In this document: positions 48,408 to 57,111 of the stretch, piece by piece
How the letters are laid out: each line of letters begins with the position of its first letter
How positions within the stretch are numbered: the first letter of the stretch is position 1
NCBI GenBank assembly: GCA_016861165.1
Contig: BOKV01000018.1
Span: forward strand, 1-64,000
Direction: 5' to 3'
From: Alphaproteobacteria bacterium
Lineage (GTDB): Bacteria; Pseudomonadota; Alphaproteobacteria; Rhizobiales; Rhizobiaceae
DNA: 64,000 nt
Program-made: the position numbers and the translations under genes
Notes under the pieces: model-generated
The model's database searches: none
The model's input: the letters and a program-made list of their open reading frames with translations, nothing else
Told to the model about the DNA's origin: nothing

Positions 48408-48417
48408 GGCGGCCGGA

Positions 48418-49374
48418 CTACATCAGGCCCTTTTCCCTGTAGTAGCGCTCGGCGCCGGGATGAAGCGGCACCGGCATGCCCTGCAGCGCGTTTTCGAGCT
48501 TGATCTGCTTGGCGGCGGCGTGGGCGGCCTCCAACTCGCCCAGGTTCTCGAACAACAGCTTCGTCATCTCGTAGGCGAGGTCGTCGGAGACGTCGGAATG
48601 CGTCACCAGGAAGTTGACCACCGCCACGGTCTTCACGTCGGTCTCCTGGCCATTATAGGTCCCGGCCGGGATGGTGGCGCCGACATAGGGCGCGCCCAGC
48701 TTGGCGACCACCTCGTCGGGCACGGAAACCATGTTGATATCGACCGAGGTCGCCAGGTCCTTGATCGAGGCGACACCAAGGCCGGCCGACTGCAGGGTCG
48801 CATCGAGCTGGCGGTTCTTGATGAGCTCCACCGATTCGGCGAAGGGCAGATACTCGGTCTTGCCAAGATCGTCATAGCTCATGCCGGCAGCGGCGAAGAT
48901 GGCGCGGGCGTTGAGTTCGGTGCCGGATTTGGGCGCCCCGACCGACAGGCTCTTGCCTTTCAGGCCCTCGAGCGTGGTGATGCCCGAGTCCCTGGAGGCA
49001 ACGATCTGGATGTAGTTGGGGTAGATGGCCGCGATGCCGCGCAGCTTGTCGAGCGGCGCCTTGAAGCCGGCTTCCTCGTCGCCGGCCCAGGCGAGCTTGA
49101 GGGAATCGCCCAGCGTGAGCGCCAGTTCGCCCTTGCCCTGCTGGAGGAGGTTGAGGTTCTCGACCGACGCCTTGGTCGACTGCACTTGCGTGCGCGCGCC
49201 GGCTATGTTGTCGGCGTAGATCTTCGACAGGCCGACCCCGAGCGGATAGTAGACGCCGGAGGTGCCCCCGGTCAGGATGTTGATGAACTGGTCGGCGCGG
49301 ACCGGAGTCGAAATCGTCAACGCGGCAGCGGCCACGGCCACGGTTGCCACAAGAGAAGCGGTGATCTTCTTCAT
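48418..49374 (-). CDS. TAXI family TRAP transporter solute-binding subunit
   Basis: A 318-residue periplasmic receptor with signal peptide (MKKITASLVATVAVAAAALTISTPVRA) and the TAXI hallmarks: FINILTGGTSGVYYPLGVGLSKIYAD, STKASVENLNLLQQGKGELALTLGDSLKLAW, LKGKSLSVGAPKSGTELNARAIFAAAGMSYDDL. It delivers its ligand to the fused permease. TAXI ligands known include glutamate and alpha-ketoglutarate. The start follows a sigma-54 promoter by about 70 bp. Confidence 0.94.
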   Translation of the reverse strand: MKKITASLVATVAVAAAALTISTPVRADQFINILTGGTSGVYYPLGVGLSKIYADNIAGARTQVQSTKASVENLNLLQQGKGELALTLGDSLKLAWAGDEEAGFKAPLDKLRGIAAIYPNYIQIVASRDSGITTLEGLKGKSLSVGAPKSGTELNARAIFAAAGMSYDDLGKTEYLPFAESVELIKNRQLDATLQSAGLGVASIKDLATSVDINMVSVPDEVVAKLGAPYVGATIPAGTYNGQETDVKTVAVVNFLVTHSDVSDDLAYEMTKLLFENLGELEAAHAAAKQIKLENALQGMPVPLHPGAERYYREKGLM

Positions 49375-49441
49375 GCCTTCCTCCCTGGTTTGATATCCCG
49401 ACGGTCCGAGCAGGACCGCCAATCCTCTGCACGATACCCGG

Positions 49442-49458
49442 TAGCAGGAAACATGCCA
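49442..49458 (-). promoter_or_regulatory. Sigma-54 (-24/-12) promoter of the TAXI-TRAP operon
   Basis: On the minus strand TGGCATGTTTCCTGCTA has GG and GC separated by exactly ten bases (GG-N10-GC) and matches the sigma-54 consensus TGGCAC-N5-TTGCW at nearly all positions. Transcription should begin near 49431, about 57 bases before the receptor start codon. The adjacent DctD-type activator fits. Confidence 0.78.
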
Positions 49459-49547
49459 GCCCCGGGAAGCCCGAAAACGGCCCGATCCGGCCGGTTCCAA
49501 CTCCCTGGCGGAAGCAGCGCCGGCAACAATCCGCCGGAACGCCGCCG

Positions 49548-50921
49548 TCAGTCGGCGGCAATCCGCCAGGGGCCGCCCGGACCGGACTCCTCCGGCTTGA
49601 GCCGGTAGCGGGCGATCTTCTCGGCCAGGGTCCGCCGCGGAACGCCGAGGCGCATTGCCGCCTCAGCCACCCGACCGTCGGCCGCCGCCAGCGCCTCGCG
49701 GATGAGCCCGGCCTCGAACGCGCCGACGCGCTCGGACAGGGTCGCCGCATCCACGCTCCCGCCGGGCCGCTCCCGGTTCAGGCCGTAGCCGAGCACGTAG
49801 CGCTCGGCCTCGGCGCGCAACTGGCGGACATTGCCCTCCAACGGCGCCGTTGCCAGCTCCGCCAGGGTCGCCGCCGGAATCGCAGGCACGTCGACGCCAT
49901 GACGCCCGGCGGCAGCCCGCACGAAATGATGAAACAGGAGCGGGATGTCGCCGCGCCGCCCGCGCAGGGGCTTCAGCTCGAGCTCGACGGTGGCGAGGCG
50001 ATAGTAGAGATCGCTGCGGAAAGTGCCGGCCGCCGCCGCCGCGCGCAGATCGACCTTGGTGGCGGCGAGGAAGCGCACGTCAATCGGCAATTGGCGATTG
50101 CCGCCGAGCGGTTCGACGACACGCTCCTGCAGCAGACGCAGCAGCTTGGTCTGCAGCCCCGGCGGCATCGATTCTATCTCGTCGAGAAAGACCGTCCCGC
50201 CATCGGCATACTCAATCTTGCCAACCCGGCGAGCAACCGCTCCGGTGAAGGCGCCGCGCTCGTGGCCGAATATCTCGCTTTCGAAGATGGTCTCCGGCAC
50301 GGCGCCGCAATTGATGGCGACGAACGGCCTGTCACGGCGCTTGCCGCAGTCATGCAGGGCGCGGGCAACGACCTCCTTGCCGGTGCCGGTCTCGCCGATG
50401 ATCAGCACGTCGACGTCGAAATCGGCCAGATGCGCGATGCGCCGGCGCAGTTCCACCATCGACGCGTCGCTGCCGATCAGCCGGCCTTCGAGCGGGTCGC
50501 CGCCGGAGACGCGGACGCGCAGGTCGCGATTCTCGCGCGCGAGCCGTCGCTGGCCGATGGCGCGGTCGAGCACCGCAACCAGATGTTCGGCGTTGTAGGG
50601 CTTTTCCAGAAAATCGTGGGCGCCCGCCCGCATGGCCTCGACGGCGAGCGCGACATCGCCGTGGCCGGTCAGCAGAACGACCGGGAGTTCCGGATCGAGC
50701 CGCCGCGCCCTGTCGAGCAGCGCCATGCCGTCGATCCCGGGCATGCGGATGTCGGTGACGAGCACATCGACGGCGCGGGCCTGGTCCGCCGACAGGATGG
50801 CCAGCGCTTCGCCTCCGCCGGCGGCGGCGTCGACCGCAAAGCCGGAAGCGGCCAGCCAGTCGCAGGTCGAACCGAGCAGGTCGGCATCGTCGTCGACGAC
50901 GAGGATGCGGCCCCGGCTCAT
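49548..50921 (-). CDS. Sigma-54-dependent response regulator, DctD type
   Basis: A 457-residue NtrC-family activator. Receiver domain (residues 1-120) with RILVVDDDADLLGSTCDWL, phospho-Asp in VDVLVTDIRMPGIDG and the Lys of FLEKPYNAEHL. The AAA domain has IGETGTGKEVVARALHD, the sigma-54 contact loop HERGAFTGAVARRVG and GGTVFLDEIESMPPGLQ. The Fis-type HTH is at the end (AEAAMRLGVPRRTLAEKIARYRL). It overlaps the sensor kinase gene by 4 bp. Its probable target is the sigma-54 promoter 90 bp downstream, in front of the TAXI receptor gene. Confidence 0.95.
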   Translation of the reverse strand: MSRGRILVVDDDADLLGSTCDWLAASGFAVDAAAGGGEALAILSADQARAVDVLVTDIRMPGIDGMALLDRARRLDPELPVVLLTGHGDVALAVEAMRAGAHDFLEKPYNAEHLVAVLDRAIGQRRLARENRDLRVRVSGGDPLEGRLIGSDASMVELRRRIAHLADFDVDVLIIGETGTGKEVVARALHDCGKRRDRPFVAINCGAVPETIFESEIFGHERGAFTGAVARRVGKIEYADGGTVFLDEIESMPPGLQTKLLRLLQERVVEPLGGNRQLPIDVRFLAATKVDLRAAAAAGTFRSDLYYRLATVELELKPLRGRRGDIPLLFHHFVRAAAGRHGVDVPAIPAATLAELATAPLEGNVRQLRAEAERYVLGYGLNRERPGGSVDAATLSERVGAFEAGLIREALAAADGRVAEAAMRLGVPRRTLAEKIARYRLKPEESGPGGPWRIAAD

Positions 50922-52711
50922 GCCGCCTTGCCCCTGCGCCGGGCGGGGAAGGAGGCGAGCGGCAGCGTCACGGTGAACTCGGCGCCGCCCGCGGCCGAGC
51001 GACCGGCGCGCAGTTGCCCGCCGAATTTCTCGACGATGGCGCGACAAATGGAGAGGCCGAGGCCGAGACCCTGGCCGACCTGCTTGGTCGAGAAGAATGG
51101 CTCGGTCATGCGGCTGATGATGGCCGGATCGATGCCAGGGCCGTTGTCGGCGACCGTCAGCACCCCCTCGTCGCCGCGGCGAGAGACGGTGATGGCGACC
51201 ACGGGTCGCGGCGTGCCCGCAAGCGCATCGAGCGCGTTGTTGACCAGATTGACGGCGATTTGCTCGATGCGAATGTCGTTGGCGTTGACGAAGACCGGCT
51301 CGTCCGGCTGCTCGAACGAGATCGCCGCCGACTGGGCCTCGGCCCGATGGGCGACGATTTCGATCGCCGCCTCGACGCTGCGGGCAAGGTCGATGGCGCG
51401 TACCTCGGCGATATCGGGCCTGGCGAACGCCTTGAGGTGGCGTACCGTGCGCTGGATGCGCTCGGTCAGCGAGCGTGCCCGGCGCACAACGCGGGCGGCC
51501 TCGCCGGCGTCGCCACGCTCGGCATGCAGGCCGGCGGTCGCCAGCGTGTTCTCGATTGCCGCCAGCGGCTGGCTGACCTCGTGGACGATCGCCGCCGACA
51601 TGCGCCCCAGCGCGGCGAGGCTTGCCGCCTGGACAAGCGAATCCTGGGCGGCGCGCAGGTCCTGCTCGGCCCGCCGGCGCTCGTGGACCTCGCGCGCCAG
51701 CTCGGCGGTACGTTCGGCGACCGCCCGTTCAAGGAGGTCATGCTGCTCCAGCTTGGCGCGGACGATCTGGCGGCGCTGCCGGAAATAGGCTACCGCCGCC
51801 GCCGACAGGAGGGACAGGAGCAGCGCCACCGAGGCGGCCAGCCATGCCCCGGCATTGATGGCGGCCAGATCGGTGGCGGCGAGAAGCTGCCAGCCGTCGG
51901 CCGGAACCGCCATGGTGCGGAACAGCAAACCCTCGGCGATGACGGTCGCCGGCGGCGCCATCGGCGCGGCGGTATCGATCAGCGGCCCGGCGGCGGCGAG
52001 GTCGATGCCGGAATATTTGCGCGTTTCGGCCAGCCGGCGCGCCGCGTCGGTCGTCAACGGCGCGAGGGTGCGGTAGCGCCATTCGGAGCGGCCGGAGAGG
52101 AACACCACGCCGTCGGCATCGGCGAGCGCGACCAGCGGGTTGGAGCGGGCCCAGCTACCTTCGAGCGGCGCCATGTCGACCTTGACGATGGCAACGCCGA
52201 TCAGGCGCTCGCCGAGACGGATCACCGAGGAGAGGAAATAGCCCGGCCGGCCGGTGGTCACGCCGACGGCGTAGTAGCGTCCCTGACCGGTCGCCAGGGC
52301 ATCGAGGAAATAAGGCCGGAACCGGTAGTTGTGGCCGACAAAGCTGAGCGGCTCGGCATGGTTGCTCGAAGCGATGGTCAGCCCGGTCGGGTCCATGATG
52401 AACAGGGCGTCGGCGCCGGTCTCGCCGGCGACGGCCTCGAGATAGCCGTTCGCCGCCGCCAGCTCGGCCTCACCGCCTTCGGTGAGCGCCGCGACGATGC
52501 GCGCATCGCGCGACAGCACCGGGGCCAGCGCGCGGAACCGCTCGATCTCGCTCTCGACGGCGCGTGCGTAAAGCTGCAGTCGCTGGTCGAGCCCGCCTTC
52601 GGCACGGGCGATGCCAGCGCGGTGCGCCATCTGCCAGAAGGCCAGCGTCACGGCGGCGGCCAGCACGATGACGGCGCCAAGGGCGGCCATTCTGCGAAAG
52701 GTCGGCGACAA
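50918..52711 (-). CDS. Sensor histidine kinase, DctB type
   Basis: A 597-residue membrane kinase. One N-terminal span (ALGAVIVLAAAVTLAFW), a periplasmic double-Cache sensor region of about 265 residues (GADALFIMDPTGLTIASSNHAEPLSFVGHNYRFRPYFLDAL, GRPGYFLSSVIR), a second span (AGAWLAASVALLLSLLSAAAVAYF), a coiled coil, then HisKA with LAALGRMSAAIVHEVSQPLAAIENTL (His near residue 375) and an HATPase with NALDALAG, DNGPGID and GLGLGLSICRAIV. In DctB the Cache region binds C4-dicarboxylates; here it likely senses the TRAP substrate. It forms an operon with the regulator. Confidence 0.95.
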   Translation of the reverse strand: MSPTFRRMAALGAVIVLAAAVTLAFWQMAHRAGIARAEGGLDQRLQLYARAVESEIERFRALAPVLSRDARIVAALTEGGEAELAAANGYLEAVAGETGADALFIMDPTGLTIASSNHAEPLSFVGHNYRFRPYFLDALATGQGRYYAVGVTTGRPGYFLSSVIRLGERLIGVAIVKVDMAPLEGSWARSNPLVALADADGVVFLSGRSEWRYRTLAPLTTDAARRLAETRKYSGIDLAAAGPLIDTAAPMAPPATVIAEGLLFRTMAVPADGWQLLAATDLAAINAGAWLAASVALLLSLLSAAAVAYFRQRRQIVRAKLEQHDLLERAVAERTAELAREVHERRRAEQDLRAAQDSLVQAASLAALGRMSAAIVHEVSQPLAAIENTLATAGLHAERGDAGEAARVVRRARSLTERIQRTVRHLKAFARPDIAEVRAIDLARSVEAAIEIVAHRAEAQSAAISFEQPDEPVFVNANDIRIEQIAVNLVNNALDALAGTPRPVVAITVSRRGDEGVLTVADNGPGIDPAIISRMTEPFFSTKQVGQGLGLGLSICRAIVEKFGGQLRAGRSAAGGAEFTVTLPLASFPARRRGKAA

Positions 52712-52882
52712 TGACTCCTCCCCCGGGCAATCCTATATCCGTTCCTACCGCGCTTGGAAGCGCGTTGCGCCAGAGGGAAGTCGGAGGGCAGCGCTCATTC
52801 TTGCCGGGCGCGTACGCGCCGCGTCATCTTGCCGGCTTCCGGCCAGGCGCCGGCCGTCGTTCAATCGGCGCCAGGAGAGGCC

Positions 52883-53746
52883 ATGATCGAAACCCATCGC
52901 AGCATCGTCGCCCCGTCGGAATGCGACGGCAACCGCCACATGAATGTCAGCCACTACGTGAGGCGGTTCTCGGAGGCAGGCCAGAACTTCCTAGCCATCC
53001 ATGGTGCCGGCGCGGCTGCCTACAGGCCGGCCAACCGCCATTTCCGCTTCCATCGTGAACTGGAGGAGAATTCGCGCGTGCTGGTGGTGTCCATCGCCGT
53101 CGGCGGCGGCGCCCATCGCGGCGAGATCGTCCACGTGATGGAGGACGCCGACCGCGGCTTCGTCTCGGCAACCTGCATCGATTCGGATTTTCCCGAATTG
53201 CCGACTGGCCTGCCGGCGACACTCGGCGGGCCGCCGGCCAAGGCGAGGCCGCGCTCGATCGAACGGGGCAGGTACCGGCCGGTCGATGTCGACACGCTGG
53301 TCGCCAGGCGGCTCGCCATGGTCGCCCACCGCAACCGCGTCGCGGCCAGCGAGTGTGACGGCGACGGCAGGATGAGCGACGGCGACCTCGTCGGCCGGTT
53401 CTTTGCCTCGGCCAGCCACCTTTGGTCCTATGCCGGCTTCGACATGTCCTGGTTCCGAGAGAACGGCCATGGCGGCGCCGCCGTCGAGATGAAGCTGACC
53501 CGCCACGCCGACATCGCCGCCGGTCAGGACTATGCCATCGTCTCGTGGGTGCCGCGCATGGCCGGCAAGATGCTGGCCTTGTCGAACCAGATGGTCGCGG
53601 TACCGGACAACCGGCCGCTCGCCTCGATCAGCGCCGTCTCGATCGTCCTGGACCATGACACGCGCACCGCCGTCGAAATCCCGGAAGCGTTCCGCCGCAA
53701 GCATGCCGCGCGTTTCGGCGAACTTGCGGCAATGGGGGTCTATTGA
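52883..53746 (+). CDS. Thioesterase-like double-hotdog protein
   Basis: A 287-residue protein built from two similar halves. Each starts with a THRSIVAPSECDGNRHMNVSHYVRRF-type segment (second: HRNRVAASECDGDGRMSDGDLVGRF). This is the acyl-CoA thioesterase/4HBT pattern where D-x-x-x-H-x-N marks the active site; the second half keeps the layout but has Met/Ser in place of His/Asn, so only the first half may be catalytic. Its stop overlaps the TTG start of the deacetylase-family gene, so the pair is translationally coupled. Substrate unknown. Confidence 0.8.
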   Translation: MIETHRSIVAPSECDGNRHMNVSHYVRRFSEAGQNFLAIHGAGAAAYRPANRHFRFHRELEENSRVLVVSIAVGGGAHRGEIVHVMEDADRGFVSATCIDSDFPELPTGLPATLGGPPAKARPRSIERGRYRPVDVDTLVARRLAMVAHRNRVAASECDGDGRMSDGDLVGRFFASASHLWSYAGFDMSWFRENGHGGAAVEMKLTRHADIAAGQDYAIVSWVPRMAGKMLALSNQMVAVPDNRPLASISAVSIVLDHDTRTAVEIPEAFRRKHAARFGELAAMGVY

Positions 53747-54855
53747 AGGCGCATTTCATCAGTTCCGACATCTACCGCGCGGCGGGCTACCCGCCCGGCC
53801 ACCCGCTCGCCATCCAGCGCATCGGCACCGTGCTGACGCTGTGCGAGCAACTCGGCTGGCTGGCGCCGCGCGGCCCGGGTGTCTTCGTCGACAGCCCGCG
53901 AGCCAGCATCGAGGAACTGACGCGGTTTCACGACCCGGCTTATGTCGCCGCCCTGCGCGCGGCCGAGGCGGAAGGCTTCGTGCCGGCCGCTATCCGGGAG
54001 AAGTACCGCATCGGCACGATGGAGAACCCGGTTTTCGCCGGTCTGTTCCGCCGCGCCAGCACCGCCGTCGGCGGATCGATGCTGGCGGCCAGGCTGGCGG
54101 CGCGGGGCGGCATCGCCTACCACCCCTCGGGCGGCACGCACCACGCCATGGCCGACCACGCCTCCGGCTTCTGCTATTTCAACGATCCGGTTTTCGCAAT
54201 CCTCGCCTTCCTCGACCTCGGTTTCGAGCGCGTGCTCTATGTCGATCTCGATGCCCATCATGGCGACGGTGTCGAGACAGCGTTTGCCGGCGACGGGCGT
54301 GTGCTGCTCATCTCGGTGCACGAGGCCGGCCGCTGGCCGCACACCGGCCAGCACAGCGACCGGGCCGGCGGCAATGCGCGCAACCTCCCGGTGCCGAAGG
54401 ACTTCAACGACAGCGAGATGGACTGGCTGATGGAGCGGTCGGTACTGCCCATCGCCCGCGCCTTCGCGCCGCAGGCGGTGGTTGTCACCTGCGGCGCCGA
54501 CGCGCTCGCCGGCGATCCGCTGTCGACCATGGCGCTCAGCAACAGCTGCCTGTGGGACGCTGTCATGGCGCTTGCCGGGCTCAGTGGCTCGACGGTCGTG
54601 CTCGGCGGCGGCGGCTACAATCCATGGACTGTGGCGCGGTGCTGGGCCGGCCTGTGGGGCCGCCTCAGCGGACGATCCATTCCCGACATGCTGCCGCCCG
54701 ATAGCGTCGCGCTGCTGCAAGGTCTAAGCTGCGATCTCATCGACGAGGAGGACATGCTGGCCGGCTGGACGACGACCCTCGCCGACCCGCGTCATGACGG
54801 GCCGGTGCGGCCGGCAGTCCGCGAACTGGCCGAGGCGGTGCTGGCCGACGCCTGA
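53743..54855 (+). CDS. Histone deacetylase family protein (acetoin utilisation/acetylpolyamine amidohydrolase-like)
   Basis: A 370-residue zinc amidohydrolase that starts at TTG 53743 inside the stop of the previous gene. All catalytic signatures are intact: HHAMADHASGFCYFND (catalytic His pair), VLYVDLDAHHGDGVETAF (Zn Asp and His), ISVHEAGRWPHTG, VVVTCGADALAGDPLSTMALS (Zn Asp) and GGGGYNPWTVARCW (catalytic Tyr). It should remove an acyl group from a lysine side chain, polyamine or small metabolite. It ends 97 bp before the lipoate-assembly genes, on the same strand. Confidence 0.92.
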   Translation: MKAHFISSDIYRAAGYPPGHPLAIQRIGTVLTLCEQLGWLAPRGPGVFVDSPRASIEELTRFHDPAYVAALRAAEAEGFVPAAIREKYRIGTMENPVFAGLFRRASTAVGGSMLAARLAARGGIAYHPSGGTHHAMADHASGFCYFNDPVFAILAFLDLGFERVLYVDLDAHHGDGVETAFAGDGRVLLISVHEAGRWPHTGQHSDRAGGNARNLPVPKDFNDSEMDWLMERSVLPIARAFAPQAVVVTCGADALAGDPLSTMALSNSCLWDAVMALAGLSGSTVVLGGGGYNPWTVARCWAGLWGRLSGRSIPDMLPPDSVALLQGLSCDLIDEEDMLAGWTTTLADPRHDGPVRPAVRELAEAVLADA

Positions 54856-54952
54856 TCATTTGCCGCGGCCGCAGCGTGTCGGTTCTGACTTGCAGTTTGC
54901 GCCCGCGCGGTGCAAACATAGAAAAAATTAGATATGTTGCCGAGGAGGCGCC

Positions 54953-56005
54953 GTGTTGGCCGGATGGCTGGAACGGATCGGTGCGATCGAGGAGCTGGAC
55001 GACGCCGAATTCGACGCCGGGCTGGTTGCCCGCATGGAAGCGGCGGCGCGGCGCCGGCGGGCCGGGCCGATCCGCTTCTCGACGCCGACCTTCAAGGAAT
55101 ATGACAGCAGCGAACTGAAGGGCTGTGCCAAGAACAGCTTCCCGGCTTTTTCGATCACCGGGTCGGCCTGCGCGCTCGACTGTGACCACTGCCAGGCGAA
55201 GATACTCGAGCCGATGATTCCGGCGACGAAGCCGGAAATGCTCGACCGGAAGGTTCGCGATCTGATCCTCCTGCAGAACCTGCAGGGGTTTCTGCTGTCA
55301 GGCGGTTCGAACCGGCGCAACGAGATCCGCTACGAACGCTTCTATCCGGTCATCGAGGGGCTGAAGCGCGACTTCCCGCATCTGAAGATCGCCATCCACA
55401 CCGCGCTGACCGACGAGGCCGGCGCCCGACGCATGGAGGCGGCGGGTGTCGACACCGCCATGATGGACGTGATCGGCGCACAGGAAACCATCCGCGAAGT
55501 CTATCACCTCGACCGGCCGGTCGCCGATTTCGAGGCGACGCTGGCGGCGCTGACCGCGACCGCGATGGAAGTGTCGCCGCATATCGTCATCGGCCTCCAC
55601 TACGGTGAAATCCGCGGCGAGGCCGATGCACTCGACATGGTGGCGCGCCATCCGGTCAACGCGCTGGTGCTGGTGGTCGTCATGCCGTTCTATGCGCGGC
55701 CGGGCACCTTCCGCACGCCGGCAACGGCCGATGTCGGCCGCATCTTCCTCGAGGCGCGCGCCAGGCTGCCCGACCGCAAGGTGCTGCTCGGCTGCGCGCG
55801 GCCGCCCGGCATGCACAAGCGGGTCACCGACGCCTATGCGGTGATGGCCGGGCTCGACGGCATCGCTTTCCCCGCCGAGGGTGCGGTGGCCGTCGCCCGC
55901 GCCATCGGCCGTGACCACCATCAGGAACACGCCTGCTGCTCGATCAAGATCGGCGCCGATATCGGGAGGGGGCCGGCGCTGCGCGCTTCGCCCTGCGCGG
56001 CATGA
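54953..56005 (+). CDS. lipS1: Radical SAM protein, probable lipoyl synthase component LipS1
   Basis: A 350-residue radical SAM enzyme. The cluster motif CALDCDHCQAKIL (C-x3-C-x2-C) lies near residue 76, preceded by GCAKNSFPAFSITGSA; later cysteines at LLGCARPPGMHKR and HACCSIKIGAD could bind an auxiliary cluster. It starts at GTG 54953 with GAGGAGG upstream (TTG 54956 also possible). It heads a four-gene run radical SAM - FAD oxidoreductase - radical SAM - lipoate ligase, the arrangement known for lipS1-lipT-lipS2-slpl(AB). There LipS1 and LipS2 together insert the two sulfur atoms into protein-bound octanoate. The LipS1/LipS2 naming rests on gene order and could be reversed. Confidence 0.8.
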   Translation: MLAGWLERIGAIEELDDAEFDAGLVARMEAAARRRRAGPIRFSTPTFKEYDSSELKGCAKNSFPAFSITGSACALDCDHCQAKILEPMIPATKPEMLDRKVRDLILLQNLQGFLLSGGSNRRNEIRYERFYPVIEGLKRDFPHLKIAIHTALTDEAGARRMEAAGVDTAMMDVIGAQETIREVYHLDRPVADFEATLAALTATAMEVSPHIVIGLHYGEIRGEADALDMVARHPVNALVLVVVMPFYARPGTFRTPATADVGRIFLEARARLPDRKVLLGCARPPGMHKRVTDAYAVMAGLDGIAFPAEGAVAVARAIGRDHHQEHACCSIKIGADIGRGPALRASPCAA

Positions 56006-57111
56006 GCGGCTGGCATGACATCGACGTGCTGGTCGTCGGCCTCGGGCCGGCCGGGGCGTCGGCGGCGGCCGCTGCCGCTGCTGCCGGAGCCCGCGTGCTG
56101 GCCGTCGATCGCAACGCCCGGCCCGGCCTGCCGGTTCAGTGCGCCGAATTCGTGCCCATGCTGCTCGGCGCCGAGGTGCGGCAGGCGGCGGCGGCAAGCG
56201 TGCAGCCGATCGACCGCATGGCGACCCATGTGGCGGGTGAGGCGGCCGATCTCGAACCCGACTTCACCGGCCGCATGATCGACCGTGCCCGTTTCGATGC
56301 GGCGCTGGTCGACGAGGCGAAGGCCGCCGGCGCCGAAATCCGGTTCGGCACGCCGCTGCGCACGCTCGACGCCGACGGCATCGCCCGGCTGGGCGACGGC
56401 ACGGCGGTGCGGGCCCGCGTCATCGTCGGCGCCGACGGGCCACGTTCGGTCGTCGGCCGCGCCATCGGCCGGGTCAACCGTCAGATCGTCGAGACCCGCC
56501 AGATCACCGCGGACCTCCGCATCGCGCACCGCGGCACCGACATCTTCCTCGATCGCGAGATCGTCGGCGGCTATGGCTGGCTGTTCCCGAAGGGCGGGGT
56601 CTGCAATATCGGCGTGGGCGTCGCCGCCACTGAAAAGCACCGGCTCAAGCCGCTGCTCGCGCGCCTCCATGCCCGCCTTGTCGAAGAGGGCCGCGTGGGC
56701 GAAACCGTCCACGGCCACACTGGCGGCGCCATTCCGGTCGGCGGCATGGTCGGGCCGACCGGCAGGATCGGTCCGGTGCCGGTGCTGCTTGCCGGCGACG
56801 CGGCCGGGCTCACCAATCCGGTGACCGGCGCCGGCATCAACGCGGCCGTCAACTCCGGCCGGTTGGCCGGAGAGGCCGCGGCGGCGATCTGGGCCGGCGA
56901 GAGGGGCGCGGCGCCCGACTATGGCGACGAGATCGAAGCCCTGTTCGGCCGTTCGCTGGCACTCGCCAGACGCCGGCGCGGCCAGTTGATGGCGGCGTGG
57001 CGGCGCGCCGACGGACCGACACCGGCCGAACTGCGCGACGGCTGGATCGCCTATCCGCAATACTGGGCCGACGCGGCGCCGCCACGGCAAGGAGCGAGGA
57101 TGACGGCATGA
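56002..57111 (+). CDS. lipT: FAD-dependent oxidoreductase, geranylgeranyl reductase-like; probable LipT
   Basis: A 369-residue flavoprotein with the Rossmann motif VLVVGLGPAGASAAAAAAAAG, VQCAEFVPMLLG (CxxE-type region of the GGR family), IVGADGPRSVVGRAIG and the second FAD motif VLLAGDAAGLTNPVTGAGINAAVNSG. LipT is proposed to supply electrons for sulfur insertion by LipS1/LipS2. Start and stop both overlap the neighbouring radical SAM genes by 4 bp, so it is embedded in one translational unit with them. By sequence alone it could be an isoprenoid reductase; context decides. Confidence 0.82.
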   Translation: MSGWHDIDVLVVGLGPAGASAAAAAAAAGARVLAVDRNARPGLPVQCAEFVPMLLGAEVRQAAAASVQPIDRMATHVAGEAADLEPDFTGRMIDRARFDAALVDEAKAAGAEIRFGTPLRTLDADGIARLGDGTAVRARVIVGADGPRSVVGRAIGRVNRQIVETRQITADLRIAHRGTDIFLDREIVGGYGWLFPKGGVCNIGVGVAATEKHRLKPLLARLHARLVEEGRVGETVHGHTGGAIPVGGMVGPTGRIGPVPVLLAGDAAGLTNPVTGAGINAAVNSGRLAGEAAAAIWAGERGAAPDYGDEIEALFGRSLALARRRRGQLMAAWRRADGPTPAELRDGWIAYPQYWADAAPPRQGARMTA

